From: Rahnella aquatilis CIP 78.65 = ATCC 33071
GTDB taxonomy: Bacteria > Pseudomonadota > Gammaproteobacteria > Enterobacterales > Enterobacteriaceae
Assembly: GCF_000241955.1 (NCBI RefSeq)
Contig: NC_016818.1
Location: 124,001-188,000 of the forward strand
Direction of reading: 5' to 3'
DNA length: 64,000 nucleotides
The number at the start of each line of letters is the position of its first letter. Positions within the stretch are counted from its first letter, which is position 1. Both the position numbers and the translations under genes were made by a program. The notes beneath the pieces were generated by a model. It did no database searches, had not been told where the DNA came from, and saw only the letters and a program-made list of their open reading frames with translations. Below, piece by piece: positions 1-8,500 of this stretch.

Positions 1-696
1 GTCTGGATGGAAGGCGGCAGCTGGAAATTCCTGCTGGGCACCGACGACGTGGGCCGCGATATTCTGTCGCGTCTGATGTACGGCGCGCGTTTATCGCTGC
101 TGGTCGGGTGTCTGGTGGTGGTGCTCTCCTTGATCCTCGGCGTGGTGTTCGGTCTGTTTGCCGGCTACTACGGCGGTGTGGTTGACGCCATCATCATGCG
201 TGTGGTCGATATCATGCTGGCCCTGCCAAGCCTGCTGCTGGCGCTGGTGCTGGTGGCGATTTTCGGTCCGTCTATCGTCAACGCCTCGCTGGCACTGACG
301 TTCGTCGCCTTACCGCACTATGTGCGTTTAACCCGCGCTGCGGTGCTGGTGGAAGTGAACCGCGACTACGTCACCGCTTCGCGCGTTGCCGGTGCCGGTT
401 CTGCGCGCCAGATGTTCGTCAATATTTTACCTAACTGCTTAGCGCCGCTGATCGTTCAGGCATCGCTGGGCTTCTCCAACGCCATCCTCGATATGGCAGC
501 GTTGGGCTTCCTCGGTATGGGCGCACAGCCGCCAACGCCGGAGTGGGGCACCATGCTGTCGGACGTCTTACAGTTTGCTCAAAGTGCCTGGTGGGTCGTG
601 ACCTTCCCCGGCGTGATCATTCTGCTGACGGTACTGGCATTTAACCTGATGGGTGATGGCCTGCGTGATGCCCTCGACCCTAAACTTAAGCAGTAA
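1..696 (+). CDS. dppC: Dipeptide ABC transporter permease DppC (5' partial)
   Basis: Inner-membrane permease subunit of the DppABCDF importer; with DppB it forms the channel for peptides handed over by periplasmic DppA. Only the last 231 codons are visible because the window opens inside the gene; the family is about 300 residues. Several hydrophobic segments are seen, and the cytoplasmic EAA loop that docks on the ATPases lies at about residues 120-145 of the visible part (ASRVAGAG core). dppD follows after 10 bp and dppF overlaps dppD, the usual dpp order, which makes the assignment secure over the related opp, nik and sap permeases. Confidence 0.95.
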   Translation, partial: VWMEGGSWKFLLGTDDVGRDILSRLMYGARLSLLVGCLVVVLSLILGVVFGLFAGYYGGVVDAIIMRVVDIMLALPSLLLALVLVAIFGPSIVNASLALTFVALPHYVRLTRAAVLVEVNRDYVTASRVAGAGSARQMFVNILPNCLAPLIVQASLGFSNAILDMAALGFLGMGAQPPTPEWGTMLSDVLQFAQSAWWVVTFPGVIILLTVLAFNLMGDGLRDALDPKLKQ

Positions 697-706
697 GGGG
701 TTGGAG

Positions 707-1732
707 ATGGAAACAACATTAACGAATGACGTTCAGGTCGGCAAAACGTTGCTGACCGTGGATAAGCTCTCCGTTCACTTTGGTGACGAAGGGACGCCGT
801 TCCGCGCCGTAGACCGTATCAGTTACAGCGTGAAACAGGGCGAAGTGGTCGGGATTGTCGGTGAATCCGGCTCCGGTAAATCCGTCAGTTCACTGGCGCT
901 GATGGGGCTGATCGACTTCCCCGGCAAAGTGATGGCTGAAAAACTCGAGTTCGGTGGCCGTAGTCTGCAGGGCATCAGCGAAAAAGAGCGCCGTCAGATT
1001 GTTGGTGCTGAAGTCGCGATGATTTTCCAGGATCCGATGACCAGCCTGAACCCGTGTTACACCGTCGGTTTCCAGATTATGGAAGCCATCAAGGTGCATC
1101 AGGGCGGCAATAAAAAGACCCGTCGTCAGCGCACGATCGATTTGCTGAATCTGGTGGGTATTCCGGATCCGGCTTCGCGTCTCGACGTCTATCCGCATCA
1201 GCTTTCCGGCGGAATGAGCCAGCGCGTGATGATCGCCATGGCGATTGCCTGCCGTCCGAAATTACTGATTGCCGATGAGCCGACCACCGCGCTCGACGTA
1301 ACCATTCAGGCGCAGATCATCGAACTGCTGCTCGACCTGCAACAACGCGAAAACATGGCGCTGATGCTGATCACCCATGACCTGGCACTGGTGGCCGAAG
1401 CCGCACAGCACATTATCGTAATGTATGCCGGTCAGGTGGTGGAGTCGGCAAAAGCCACGGAAATCTTCCGTGCGCCGCGCCATCCTTACACGCAGGCGCT
1501 GCTGCGATCCTTGCCGGAATTCGCGGCGGATAAAGCCCGTCTGCAATCCTTGCCGGGTGTGGTGCCGGGTAAATATGACCGTCCTGCGGGCTGTCTGCTG
1601 AATCCGCGTTGCCCGTATGCAACCGACCTTTGCCGTAAAGAAGAACCTGCGCTGCGCGACCTCGCGAACGGGCGCCAGTCGAAGTGCCATTATCCGCTGG
1701 ATGATGCCGGGAGACCAACTTATGAGTCCTGA
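707..1732 (+). CDS. dppD: Dipeptide ABC transporter ATPase DppD
   Basis: Cytoplasmic ATPase that, paired with DppF, powers dipeptide import. The 341-residue product shows Walker A (GESGSGKS), the ABC signature (LSGGMSQR) and Walker B followed by the D-loop ([12 protein letters not shown]). The C-terminal Cys-containing oligopeptide-transporter extension ([14 protein letters not shown]) is present. An in-frame ATG exists at 653, but ATG 707 has an AAGGGG Shine-Dalgarno seven bases upstream and gives a length near the E. coli protein (about 327), so 707 is preferred. The stop overlaps the dppF start by 11 bases, indicating translational coupling. Confidence 0.96.
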   Translation: METTLTNDVQVGKTLLTVDKLSVHFGDEGTPFRAVDRISYSVKQGEVVGIVGESGSGKSVSSLALMGLIDFPGKVMAEKLEFGGRSLQGISEKERRQIVGAEVAMIFQDPMTSLNPCYTVGFQIMEAIKVHQGGNKKTRRQRTIDLLNLVGIPDPASRLDVYPHQLSGGMSQRVMIAMAIACRPKLLIADEPTTALDVTIQAQIIELLLDLQQRENMALMLITHDLALVAEAAQHIIVMYAGQVVESAKATEIFRAPRHPYTQALLRSLPEFAADKARLQSLPGVVPGKYDRPAGCLLNPRCPYATDLCRKEEPALRDLANGRQSKCHYPLDDAGRPTYES

Positions 1733-2744
1733 TAACACCCAACCGCAGCCGCTGTTGCATGCGATTGACCTGAAAAAACATTATCCGGTGAAGAAGGGCA
1801 TCTTCGGCCAGGAACGTACCGTGAAGGCGCTAGACGGTGTTTCTTTCACCCTCGAACGCGGTAAAACGCTGGCAGTGGTCGGGGAATCTGGCTGTGGGAA
1901 ATCCACGCTGGGCCGCCTGCTGACCATGATTGAAGTGCCGACCGGCGGTGAGCTGTATTACCGCGGGCAGGATTTGCTGAAACCGGATGCGACGGCGGAA
2001 AAGCTGCGCCGTCAGAAGATCCAAATCGTGTTCCAGAATCCTTACGGATCGCTCAACCCGCGTAAGAAAGTCGGGCAGATCCTCGAAGAACCCTTGCTGA
2101 TCAACACCAAACTTAGCCGCGAAGAACGTCGCGAAAAAGCCCTGGCGATGATGGCGAAGGTGGGCCTGAAAACCGAGCATTACGACCGCTATCCGCACAT
2201 GTTCTCCGGCGGTCAGCGTCAGCGTATTGCTATCGCCCGAGGTCTGATGCTGGATCCGGACGTGGTGATCGCCGATGAACCGGTGTCCGCACTGGACGTT
2301 TCCGTGCGTGCGCAGGTACTGAACCTGATGATGGATTTGCAGCAGGATCTGGGGCTGTCCTACGTCTTCATCTCGCATGATTTGTCCGTGGTGGAACATA
2401 TCGCCGACGAAGTGATGGTGATGTATCTCGGTCGCTGCGTGGAGAAGGGTCCTAAAGACGCCATCTTCAGCAATCCGCGCCATCCTTACACGCAGGCATT
2501 GCTGTCCGCAACGCCGCGTCTGAACCCGGATGAACGTCGTGAACGCATCAAACTGACCGGTGAACTGCCAAGCCCGCTCAATCCGCCAGCCGGTTGCGCA
2601 TTCAACGCCCGCTGCCGCCGTGCATTCGGCACCTGCAAACAGTTCCAGCCGCAGCTGAAACAGTACGGCGATCAGCTTGTCGCCTGCTTCGCCGTCGACC
2701 AGGATGAAACCGGCACCACGCAGACTGTTGCCGTAAATCAGTAG
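1722..2744 (+). CDS. dppF: Dipeptide ABC transporter ATPase DppF
   Basis: Second ATPase of the dipeptide importer, 340 residues (E. coli about 334). Walker A is GESGCGKST, the signature is FSGGQRQR and Walker B is [12 protein letters not shown]; the C-terminal oligopeptide/dipeptide ATPase extension with Cys residues ([14 protein letters not shown]) is present. An in-frame ATG lies further upstream at 1617, but ATG 1722 gives the family N-terminus ([18 protein letters not shown]). It overlaps the dppD stop, as expected in this operon. It is the last gene of the operon: a strong hairpin with a T run follows 28 bp after the stop. Confidence 0.96.
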   Translation: MSPDNTQPQPLLHAIDLKKHYPVKKGIFGQERTVKALDGVSFTLERGKTLAVVGESGCGKSTLGRLLTMIEVPTGGELYYRGQDLLKPDATAEKLRRQKIQIVFQNPYGSLNPRKKVGQILEEPLLINTKLSREERREKALAMMAKVGLKTEHYDRYPHMFSGGQRQRIAIARGLMLDPDVVIADEPVSALDVSVRAQVLNLMMDLQQDLGLSYVFISHDLSVVEHIADEVMVMYLGRCVEKGPKDAIFSNPRHPYTQALLSATPRLNPDERRERIKLTGELPSPLNPPAGCAFNARCRRAFGTCKQFQPQLKQYGDQLVACFAVDQDETGTTQTVAVNQ

Positions 2745-2771
2745 CATTGCAAAAGCCGTACTGAATGAGAC

Positions 2772-2796
2772 AAGCCCGCGAAAAGCGGGCTTTTTT
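2772..2796 (+). terminator. Rho-independent terminator of the dpp operon
   Basis: Stem AAGCCCGC / GCGGGCTT with a short GAAAA loop followed by a run of six T, 28 bp after the dppF stop. Textbook intrinsic terminator; on the other strand its A-rich side gives weaker support for terminating the convergent Fic gene. Confidence 0.9.
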
Positions 2797-2807
2797 GTGG
2801 GCAATAT

Positions 2808-3416
2808 TTAGTCAGAAGCAAATCTGATAAGACGCCTATAATCGCCATTGTCGGCTTCTCTCAGAGCGAGAATGTATTCAGCGCGATGTGCATCTGCTGA
2901 AACGAGTTCGCCTGCTGATATCCCCCAGGGAAAGAACCCCCTTCCAAGCGCGCGACGAAGCACGTCGCAAAATATCCGGGAATGCCTTCCATTCCCATTG
3001 GGAAAAGGGTGGATCCATACAATGTCTCTGTGAAGTCTCAGGCAGATTTCATCGGGTGGGTAAGTTTCGTTTTCAATCCAGAAAACTGCATTATCGAGAG
3101 TATCTCTGACACGCATTGAGATCATATGAGGCGGCGTATTCCCGATGTTTACTTCTCTGCGTCTGAGTTGCCCCGCCCATTCCCACGTTTTATTGAACAT
3201 GTTGCGGTGTAATCGAAGACAGAAATCGACAGTTAAGATCTCTGTGTAACTCAGCTTCTGACGGCTGAGATGCGCTAATGCCTGCTGTATGTTCGTTTTT
3301 TCAAATTGATTCAGGTCTTCCCGGGTAAAGATGTAGTCGGGAATTAAACCGGCCAGATCGTCAGGGCTAAGTTCCGTTGCCCCTTCAGGAAGGCCATTAT
3401 TGATGGTTTCGCTCAT
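2808..3416 (-). CDS. Fic-domain protein, mobile mystery protein B family
   Basis: Fic proteins transfer AMP or other nucleotide moieties to target proteins. The 202-residue product carries the Fic core at residues 136-147 (HPFPNGNGRHSR), with catalytic His136 and Arg144/Arg147. The acidic residue of the classical HxFx(D/E)GNGRxxR motif is Asn140, which would weaken Mg2+ binding in a standard AMPylator. The partner upstream is an Xre regulator overlapping it by ATGA (its stop and this start share bases 3413-3416). The pair matches, from memory, TIGR02612/TIGR02613 'mobile mystery protein A/B', found scattered on chromosomes and mobile DNA and suspected to act as a toxin-antitoxin-like unit. 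It is inserted between the conserved dpp and bcs loci, which suggests acquisition. Target and activity are unknown. Confidence 0.85.
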   Translation of the reverse strand: MSETINNGLPEGATELSPDDLAGLIPDYIFTREDLNQFEKTNIQQALAHLSRQKLSYTEILTVDFCLRLHRNMFNKTWEWAGQLRRREVNIGNTPPHMISMRVRDTLDNAVFWIENETYPPDEICLRLHRDIVWIHPFPNGNGRHSRIFCDVLRRALGRGFFPWGISAGELVSADAHRAEYILALREADNGDYRRLIRFASD

Positions 3417-3880
3417 TTTTCATCCCAGAAATCCCGAGGCCATTTTTGTAATAGGTCGCTTTTAAGCTTGTCTTGTGTCGATTTTTGGAACGCTGATGAT
3501 GTGGGTTGCTGTTCCAGCGACATATGAATTTCAGTGTACTGATTAAGGAATTTCGCTTTTTTCCCGGCCTGCTGCTCTCTTAGTTCTTGCAGCGTTCGCC
3601 CTTGCTTTGGCTGCAAAAAGTATACAAGCTCACAATCCAGGCCCTCAGCGATTTTTTCCAGTGTATTCAGCGTTAGCGACCCTTCAATTTCACCTTTTTC
3701 TATCAGCGAAATGCGCGACTGACTTAAACCACATCGTTCGGCAAGGGAGCGGGTGCTCATACCCAGCGCGCTTCTGAGAAGTTGTATCCATCCTTTTTTT
3801 GGGCGCCTGGCTTTGCGTCGAGGTTTCATTTCATTGAGAAGGTTGTCTACCTGTTTGATTTTTAATTCTTTATCCCACAT
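3413..3880 (-). CDS. Xre-family regulator, mobile mystery protein A family
   Basis: Helix-turn-helix regulator paired with the downstream Fic gene. The 155-residue product has a Cro/C1-type HTH at about residues 28-85 (GWIQLLRSALGMS ... LAERCGLSQSRISLIEKGE), then a helical C-terminal part ending in WPRDFWDEK, as expected of mobile mystery protein A. An open frame runs up to 4012, but its extra N-terminus is translated from the AT-rich operator region and is low complexity. ATG 3880 has an AAGAGG Shine-Dalgarno about eight bases upstream and is preferred. Three copies of a 16-bp imperfect palindrome just upstream are probable operators for autoregulation (inference). It probably acts as repressor and perhaps antitoxin of the Fic partner. 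Confidence 0.85.
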   Translation of the reverse strand: MWDKELKIKQVDNLLNEMKPRRKARRPKKGWIQLLRSALGMSTRSLAERCGLSQSRISLIEKGEIEGSLTLNTLEKIAEGLDCELVYFLQPKQGRTLQELREQQAGKKAKFLNQYTEIHMSLEQQPTSSAFQKSTQDKLKSDLLQKWPRDFWDEK

Positions 3881-3894
3881 AGAGAAACCTCTTA

Positions 3895-3910
3895 ATTGCA
3901 TATTTACAAT
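3895..3910. promoter_or_regulatory. Operator-like palindrome, copy 1 (mystery protein A/B operon)
   Basis: ATTGCATATTTACAAT, an imperfect palindrome 15 bp before the Xre start codon. It is one of three near-identical copies within 115 bp, probably sites for the Xre protein. Confidence 0.65.
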
Positions 3911-3960
3911 AGATTTATTGATTTTCAATATTAAATATACAATCAAATTTGGATAAATCA

Positions 3961-3976
3961 ATTGCATATATACAAT
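3961..3976. promoter_or_regulatory. Operator-like palindrome, copy 2
   Basis: ATTGCATATATACAAT. It is identical to the reverse complement of copy 3 and differs from copy 1 at one base. A further half site (TATACAAT) lies at about 3936-3943. Confidence 0.7.
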
Positions 3977-3993
3977 CATTTTAGAGTTAATCG

Positions 3994-4009
3994 ATTGTAT
4001 ATATGCAAT
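3994..4009. promoter_or_regulatory. Operator-like palindrome, copy 3 (inverted)
   Basis: ATTGTATATATGCAAT, the exact inverse of copy 2, 33 bp from it. The T/A-rich sequence between copies could hold the promoter of the minus-strand Xre-Fic operon. Confidence 0.7.
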
Positions 4010-4017
4010 CAATTACA

Positions 4018-4053
4018 ACAAAAAAGGCCAGTCAGCTTCCCCTGACTGGCCTT
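4018..4053 (-). terminator. Rho-independent terminator of the bcs operon
   Basis: A perfect 12-bp stem (AAGGCCAGTCAG / CTGACTGGCCTT) with a 6-base loop. Read on the minus strand it is followed by a run of T, about 20 bp after the bcsZ stop. Confidence 0.88.
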
Positions 4054-4073
4054 AATATTTCAAAGGGGATTAT

Positions 4074-5087
4074 TTACCCTTTATGACTCGCCCACCAGCT
4101 CAGCAGTTGCAGGGTGGAAGAGTAGTAATCGTCTTTCGGTGCCAGATTCGGGCTGATGGCACCGGCGTTGGCCATGGTGAAATCGCGCACGGCTAATAAT
4201 CCCGGTGACATGTTGTAGCCCGCTTTGGTGCCGGTCATGACATCAATCCAGGCGGGCGTGGCGTCACGTGGCGATTTTTGCCACCACAGGATGAACGGTG
4301 CCAGTTGCGGGCTGCCCGGATGCGCCCAGCCGAGGTAGAGCGGGATACGCACGGCGTCGTAACTGAACCGCGTTGGCCAGCGGCTGGCCGGTTTCAGGGT
4401 GCCATCGGCCTGCATATCGACCCAGTCTGTCGGCAAGCGGAAATCGCCAAACGCCATTTTGCTGAGCATCGCCGTGCTGCTTTCATCCAGATCTTTCCAT
4501 ACCTTTAAATGACTGTGCGCATAAAACGCCTGCCAGGCCGGGAAGATGAAATAGGACGGATTGACGGTCACGTTGCTGGTCTGGTTAAAGCCCTTTACAC
4601 CCGGCAGCATGACTTTGTAACCCGCGTAATCAATCACATTGTATGTGATCAGCGCCGCCTGCAATTTTTCAGAGGCTTTGGTGTAACGCGGATCGTTCCA
4701 CTTGTCGCCCGCCAGCAGCAACGCCCACGCCATCAGCGTATCGCCATCAGAGGCGTTGTTGATATCTGCCACATGCGGCGTGCTGTTTGGGTCATAACGC
4801 CATGAATACAGGCCGATATCTTTGCGGTACAGCGTGTTGTTTGCCCACTGCCACAGCTTGTCGAACGTCGCCTGATCATCGTTAAACACCGCCAGCAGCA
4901 TACTGAAACCCTGACCTTCGGTGTGACTGACGTTTTTATTGGCGGTATCAATGATTCGCCCGTCCGGCATCAGAAAGCGACTTTTATACGCAGACCAGCC
5001 CGGATCCTGCGCCATTACAGCGGAGCTGAAAAACGCGAAAATAAGGCTGAACCACAGCACCAGACCGTAGCGCCGAAATGCCAACAT
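4074..5087 (-). CDS. bcsZ: Periplasmic endo-1,4-beta-glucanase BcsZ (GH8)
   Basis: Glycoside hydrolase family 8 cellulase that trims nascent cellulose in the periplasm during export. The 337-residue product has a signal peptide (about residues 1-26, cleavage after AVMA). Glu57 (SHTEGQG) is the expected general acid and Asp244 (RFSYDAVRIP) the expected base; the conserved DGD motif is at residues 114-116. It is the last gene of the operon, 9 bp after bcsD, with AAGGAA as Shine-Dalgarno, and is followed by the operon terminator. Placing bcsZ after bcsD is typical of bcsD-containing operons and differs from E. coli, where it sits between bcsB and bcsC. Confidence 0.95.
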   Translation of the reverse strand: MLAFRRYGLVLWFSLIFAFFSSAVMAQDPGWSAYKSRFLMPDGRIIDTANKNVSHTEGQGFSMLLAVFNDDQATFDKLWQWANNTLYRKDIGLYSWRYDPNSTPHVADINNASDGDTLMAWALLLAGDKWNDPRYTKASEKLQAALITYNVIDYAGYKVMLPGVKGFNQTSNVTVNPSYFIFPAWQAFYAHSHLKVWKDLDESSTAMLSKMAFGDFRLPTDWVDMQADGTLKPASRWPTRFSYDAVRIPLYLGWAHPGSPQLAPFILWWQKSPRDATPAWIDVMTGTKAGYNMSPGLLAVRDFTMANAGAISPNLAPKDDYYSSTLQLLSWWASHKG

Positions 5088-5096
5088 AGAGATTCC

Positions 5097-5576
5097 TTAC
5101 AAACCATTTTGATAACGGAAAACGAACGCGCCTTCCGGTGTGCTTTCCTGCCAGCGCAGCGGAACATAGGGTTGTCCGCCTTGTGATAATAACCACTCGG
5201 CATACAGTCCTTCAAACAGGGAGATGAGCGCAATAGGCCACAACTCGTCATCCTGTCCCTGCGGTGAGACCGGCCAGGCAATGTGTACCAGCGCCAGTTG
5301 TTGCTGAGTCGCTTCCAGCTTCACCACACCCCAGTCGAAACGGCTGAGGAGTTGATTGATATTGTCTTCCAGCTCCCCCAGAGTCGCAGAGCCAGGAAGC
5401 GGATGCTGGCGTGCCAGATTGTTGCCCATCAGGGTCAGAAAACGTCGGCCATCTTCATCATCGGCGGACGCCAGAATACCTGAAAATAGCACCTGCACCA
5501 GGCTTTGCCAGCCGGGTGTGGTGTGGCGCTGGCGGTAATATTCCTGCGCGACCTGAGTATAGTTATGTTCTTGCAT
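5097..5576 (-). CDS. bcsD: Cellulose synthase subunit BcsD
   Basis: Periplasmic cellulose synthase subunit D, which in Komagataeibacter forms ring-shaped octamers that guide glucan chains and align terminal complexes. The product is 159 residues, the usual family size, with no signal peptide (known for the family). Conserved features include the N-terminal YTQVAQEYYRQR segment and the C-terminal FEGLYAEWLLSQGG segment. It lies 18 bp after bcsC and 9 bp before bcsZ. Its presence marks the operon as the bcsD type, unlike the E. coli bcsE/F/G type. Confidence 0.92.
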   Translation of the reverse strand: MQEHNYTQVAQEYYRQRHTTPGWQSLVQVLFSGILASADDEDGRRFLTLMGNNLARQHPLPGSATLGELEDNINQLLSRFDWGVVKLEATQQQLALVHIAWPVSPQGQDDELWPIALISLFEGLYAEWLLSQGGQPYVPLRWQESTPEGAFVFRYQNGL

Positions 5577-5594
5577 GGTTTTCTCTCACCGCGA

Positions 5595-8500
5595 TTAATT
5601 TTGACCCATCAGATAGCGGAAGTAGACCTGCGCTTTGCTTTCGTTGTAATCACCGAAAGTATCGTAGCCAACCTGTCCGCCAATCTGCATGCTTTTGTTC
5701 AGGTGATAATTGCCGCCCACGCCTGCATTCCAGCCGATACCGTTTTCCGTTTTACCCGCATAATAGGACTCTGTTCCGAAGCCAGCATCGACTAACTCTT
5801 CAAGCTGTTTCTGCAGATCCGGGTTATTCGGGAAATAGGCGCTCTTATCCTGAGAGTAAGACTGATAACCCACCGCGCCGGACAGTTTCAGATCCCAGTC
5901 GTCATACTTCTGGGTGTATTCCACCGGGAAGGAGACGCTGACATAGTTTTGCGGGCTGAAGTAACCGCCCTGACCGAAGCTGTAATAGCTGAGGTTTTTG
6001 TCGAAATCCATGTAGCCGACGTTGATGCCGGTTTTCAGTTCGCGATCGTCATAACGGAACGGACGCACATACAGACCGGCATTGGCGTTCACCGATTTGT
6101 TGCTCTTCACGTTGTTACCCAGATAGCTGTAATAACCTGCTTCGGCGTAAAAACCGGCGTCGCCGTCATCGTACGACAGATTTACGCTGCCGCCGTTTTT
6201 AGTCACCTGGCCCCACTCTTTGCCGCTGTATGTATCTTTGGTGCCCACGTAGGACAGAATACTGTCAGTGACGGCACGACGCTCAGCGGTCACGCGCAAG
6301 GTGGTGAAGTCAGTCAGTTTCGGTGCCCATTGCACGCCACCGACCAGCGAGTTCAGATCCTGCCCGAGCGGCGTACTGCCGACATCGGCTTTATAGCTGT
6401 CACCGGTCAGTGCGGCGTTAATTTCGACGCCGGTCGCGCTTTGATTACCGGCTTCTGTTGCTGGATAGGTTGTTGGGTCTACACCGTTTAAACGAGTTAA
6501 GCTGCTATTTAGAGCACTACAAGCGGCGATATCTGCCGCATTACTATTGCTACTTACTGAAGAACATTGGTCTGTGTATTGCGCAGCCAATTGCGTTCGA
6601 TATTGATCAAATGTGGCGACCGACTGCCCATTTACAGTAGTAGTGATTGGGTTATTAGGGTCGGACAAGTATGTTTGGACATCTTTTGATGTGATCGATG
6701 CGCCTGTAGCAGCGTTATATGCGGCAGCCGCCGAAGAGTATCCTCGGGAAAGAGCACCCTGACCAAACCGGGTATTGCCGGTGCCGGACGGGCTGCCTGC
6801 GCTGAGGGAAACCGGCGTGACGCCGATACTCAGACGTGACGTATCAAATGGCACGAAAGCGAAGGTCATCGGCGCTTTGGCTTCGGTCAGCTGGCTGAGA
6901 CCACTTTCGCCGTCACGGCCACGAATTGACATGTCGCCCTGCGCCCAGGTCGCAGTTTTGCCCTGCAAATCGTCGAGCATATCGTCGATCTGTTTTTCCG
7001 TGGCATTACGCTGTGTTACGGCGGTCGGTTCAGTTGTTGCCACCGGAATATTCCCCGGCGTGGAAACCTGATCTGAGACCTGCCACGGCAAGACCGTACC
7101 GTAAGAGGATTGTGTCGCCGGACGCGAAGCGGAGGTGCGTGTTGAGCGGTTGATGAACGGGTTGTCGCTGATCTGCAATCCGGCCACCTGTGCCTGACTG
7201 TCTGTGCCTTCCAGACCAATCATCTTGCCCTTTGCGGAACGCAGTAACGCCAGCGCCTGCTGGTGATCGCCCTGTGCTTCGGCGACGCGCGCTTCGAGTA
7301 ACAGACGGTCCGGCGTGCGCGGTCCGCGCAGGCCTTCCATCAGCGTTTTCGCGCGCTGGTTATCGCCTTCGCCCAGCGCAATGTTAATCGCACCGACGCG
7401 TGCATCCTGCGTGGGTGTGTCGTTGCTCATCAGGTAATTATAGACCTGACCGGCTTGTTTATTGAGTTTGCCGGACTGATACAGGCGGGCCATTGCCAGC
7501 ATCAGATCGCGGTTTTGCGGATCAGCCTGCAACGCGACGACCAGTTTGTCGTAGGCCGCAGCGTACTGACCCTGTTCGCGCAACTGGTCAGCCTGCGTGA
7601 TCACAAAACCGTTACGCAGGCTCGCCAGGGCTGTCGGTGAGGTGCCGGACTGGATTTGCGGGCTTTGCAGGAAAGCCTGCGCTTCGTTGCTTAGTCCGGC
7701 CTGATTCAGCACGCTGACCTGATCGGCGTAATCCCCGGCATTGCCGTTAACGCCCTGACGCATATTCTGGCGAACCAGTTGCACCGCCAGCGGAAGCTGA
7801 CCGGAGGCCGCGAGGTTTTTCGCCAGCGCACCGACATCCGCAGGCGCGGTTGGCGGATTCTGTGCCAGCGCCCGCAAGGTGTTGGACGCGGCGGCGGTAT
7901 TACCCTGTTGCAGATAGCTTTCCGCATCGGCCATTTGCGCATTGAAACTGACGCGCTGCGCCAGTTCACGCATCCCCTGATTCTGACTGCTGCGCGGAAT
8001 ACGCGAGAGCAGGGCGTTAGCGGTGGACCAGTTTTTGGTTTCTGATGCGAATAAGGCTGCCGCGTACAGATCCGCAGAAGACGCACCCGGACGCGCAGAC
8101 GGCGCCATGATTGACTGCGCCTGCGCGGTCTGCCCCTGCGATTGCAGAATGCGCGCCATATCCAGTTTCACCCAGACATTAGACGGCTGACGTTCCCGCG
8201 CCTGCTGAAGAATATTCAGTGCGCGCTGCGGATCGTTGTTCGCCACGGCCTGTGCGGCCTGACGGCGCATTGGCTCGATAACATCCGCCACGGTCGGCGG
8301 GTTCATTTTGGCCTGAATTCCTGCTGGCAGCGTTTTCAGCACCTGGTTAGCTTCGGCGGTTTTGTTCTGCTGACGCAGCACGTAATACAACCCGGCGCGG
8401 GCATCGGCGTTATCGCCCATTGCGCTGTATTGCTGCTCGGCCCCGGCCAGATCGCCTTTACGGCGCAGAATATCGGCACGCAGCAGGCTGGCCGACTGAC

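Noticed and set aside
3881..4012. Upstream extension of the Xre gene to an ATG at 4012
   Set aside because: It translates the operator palindromes; ATG 3880 has the ribosome site.
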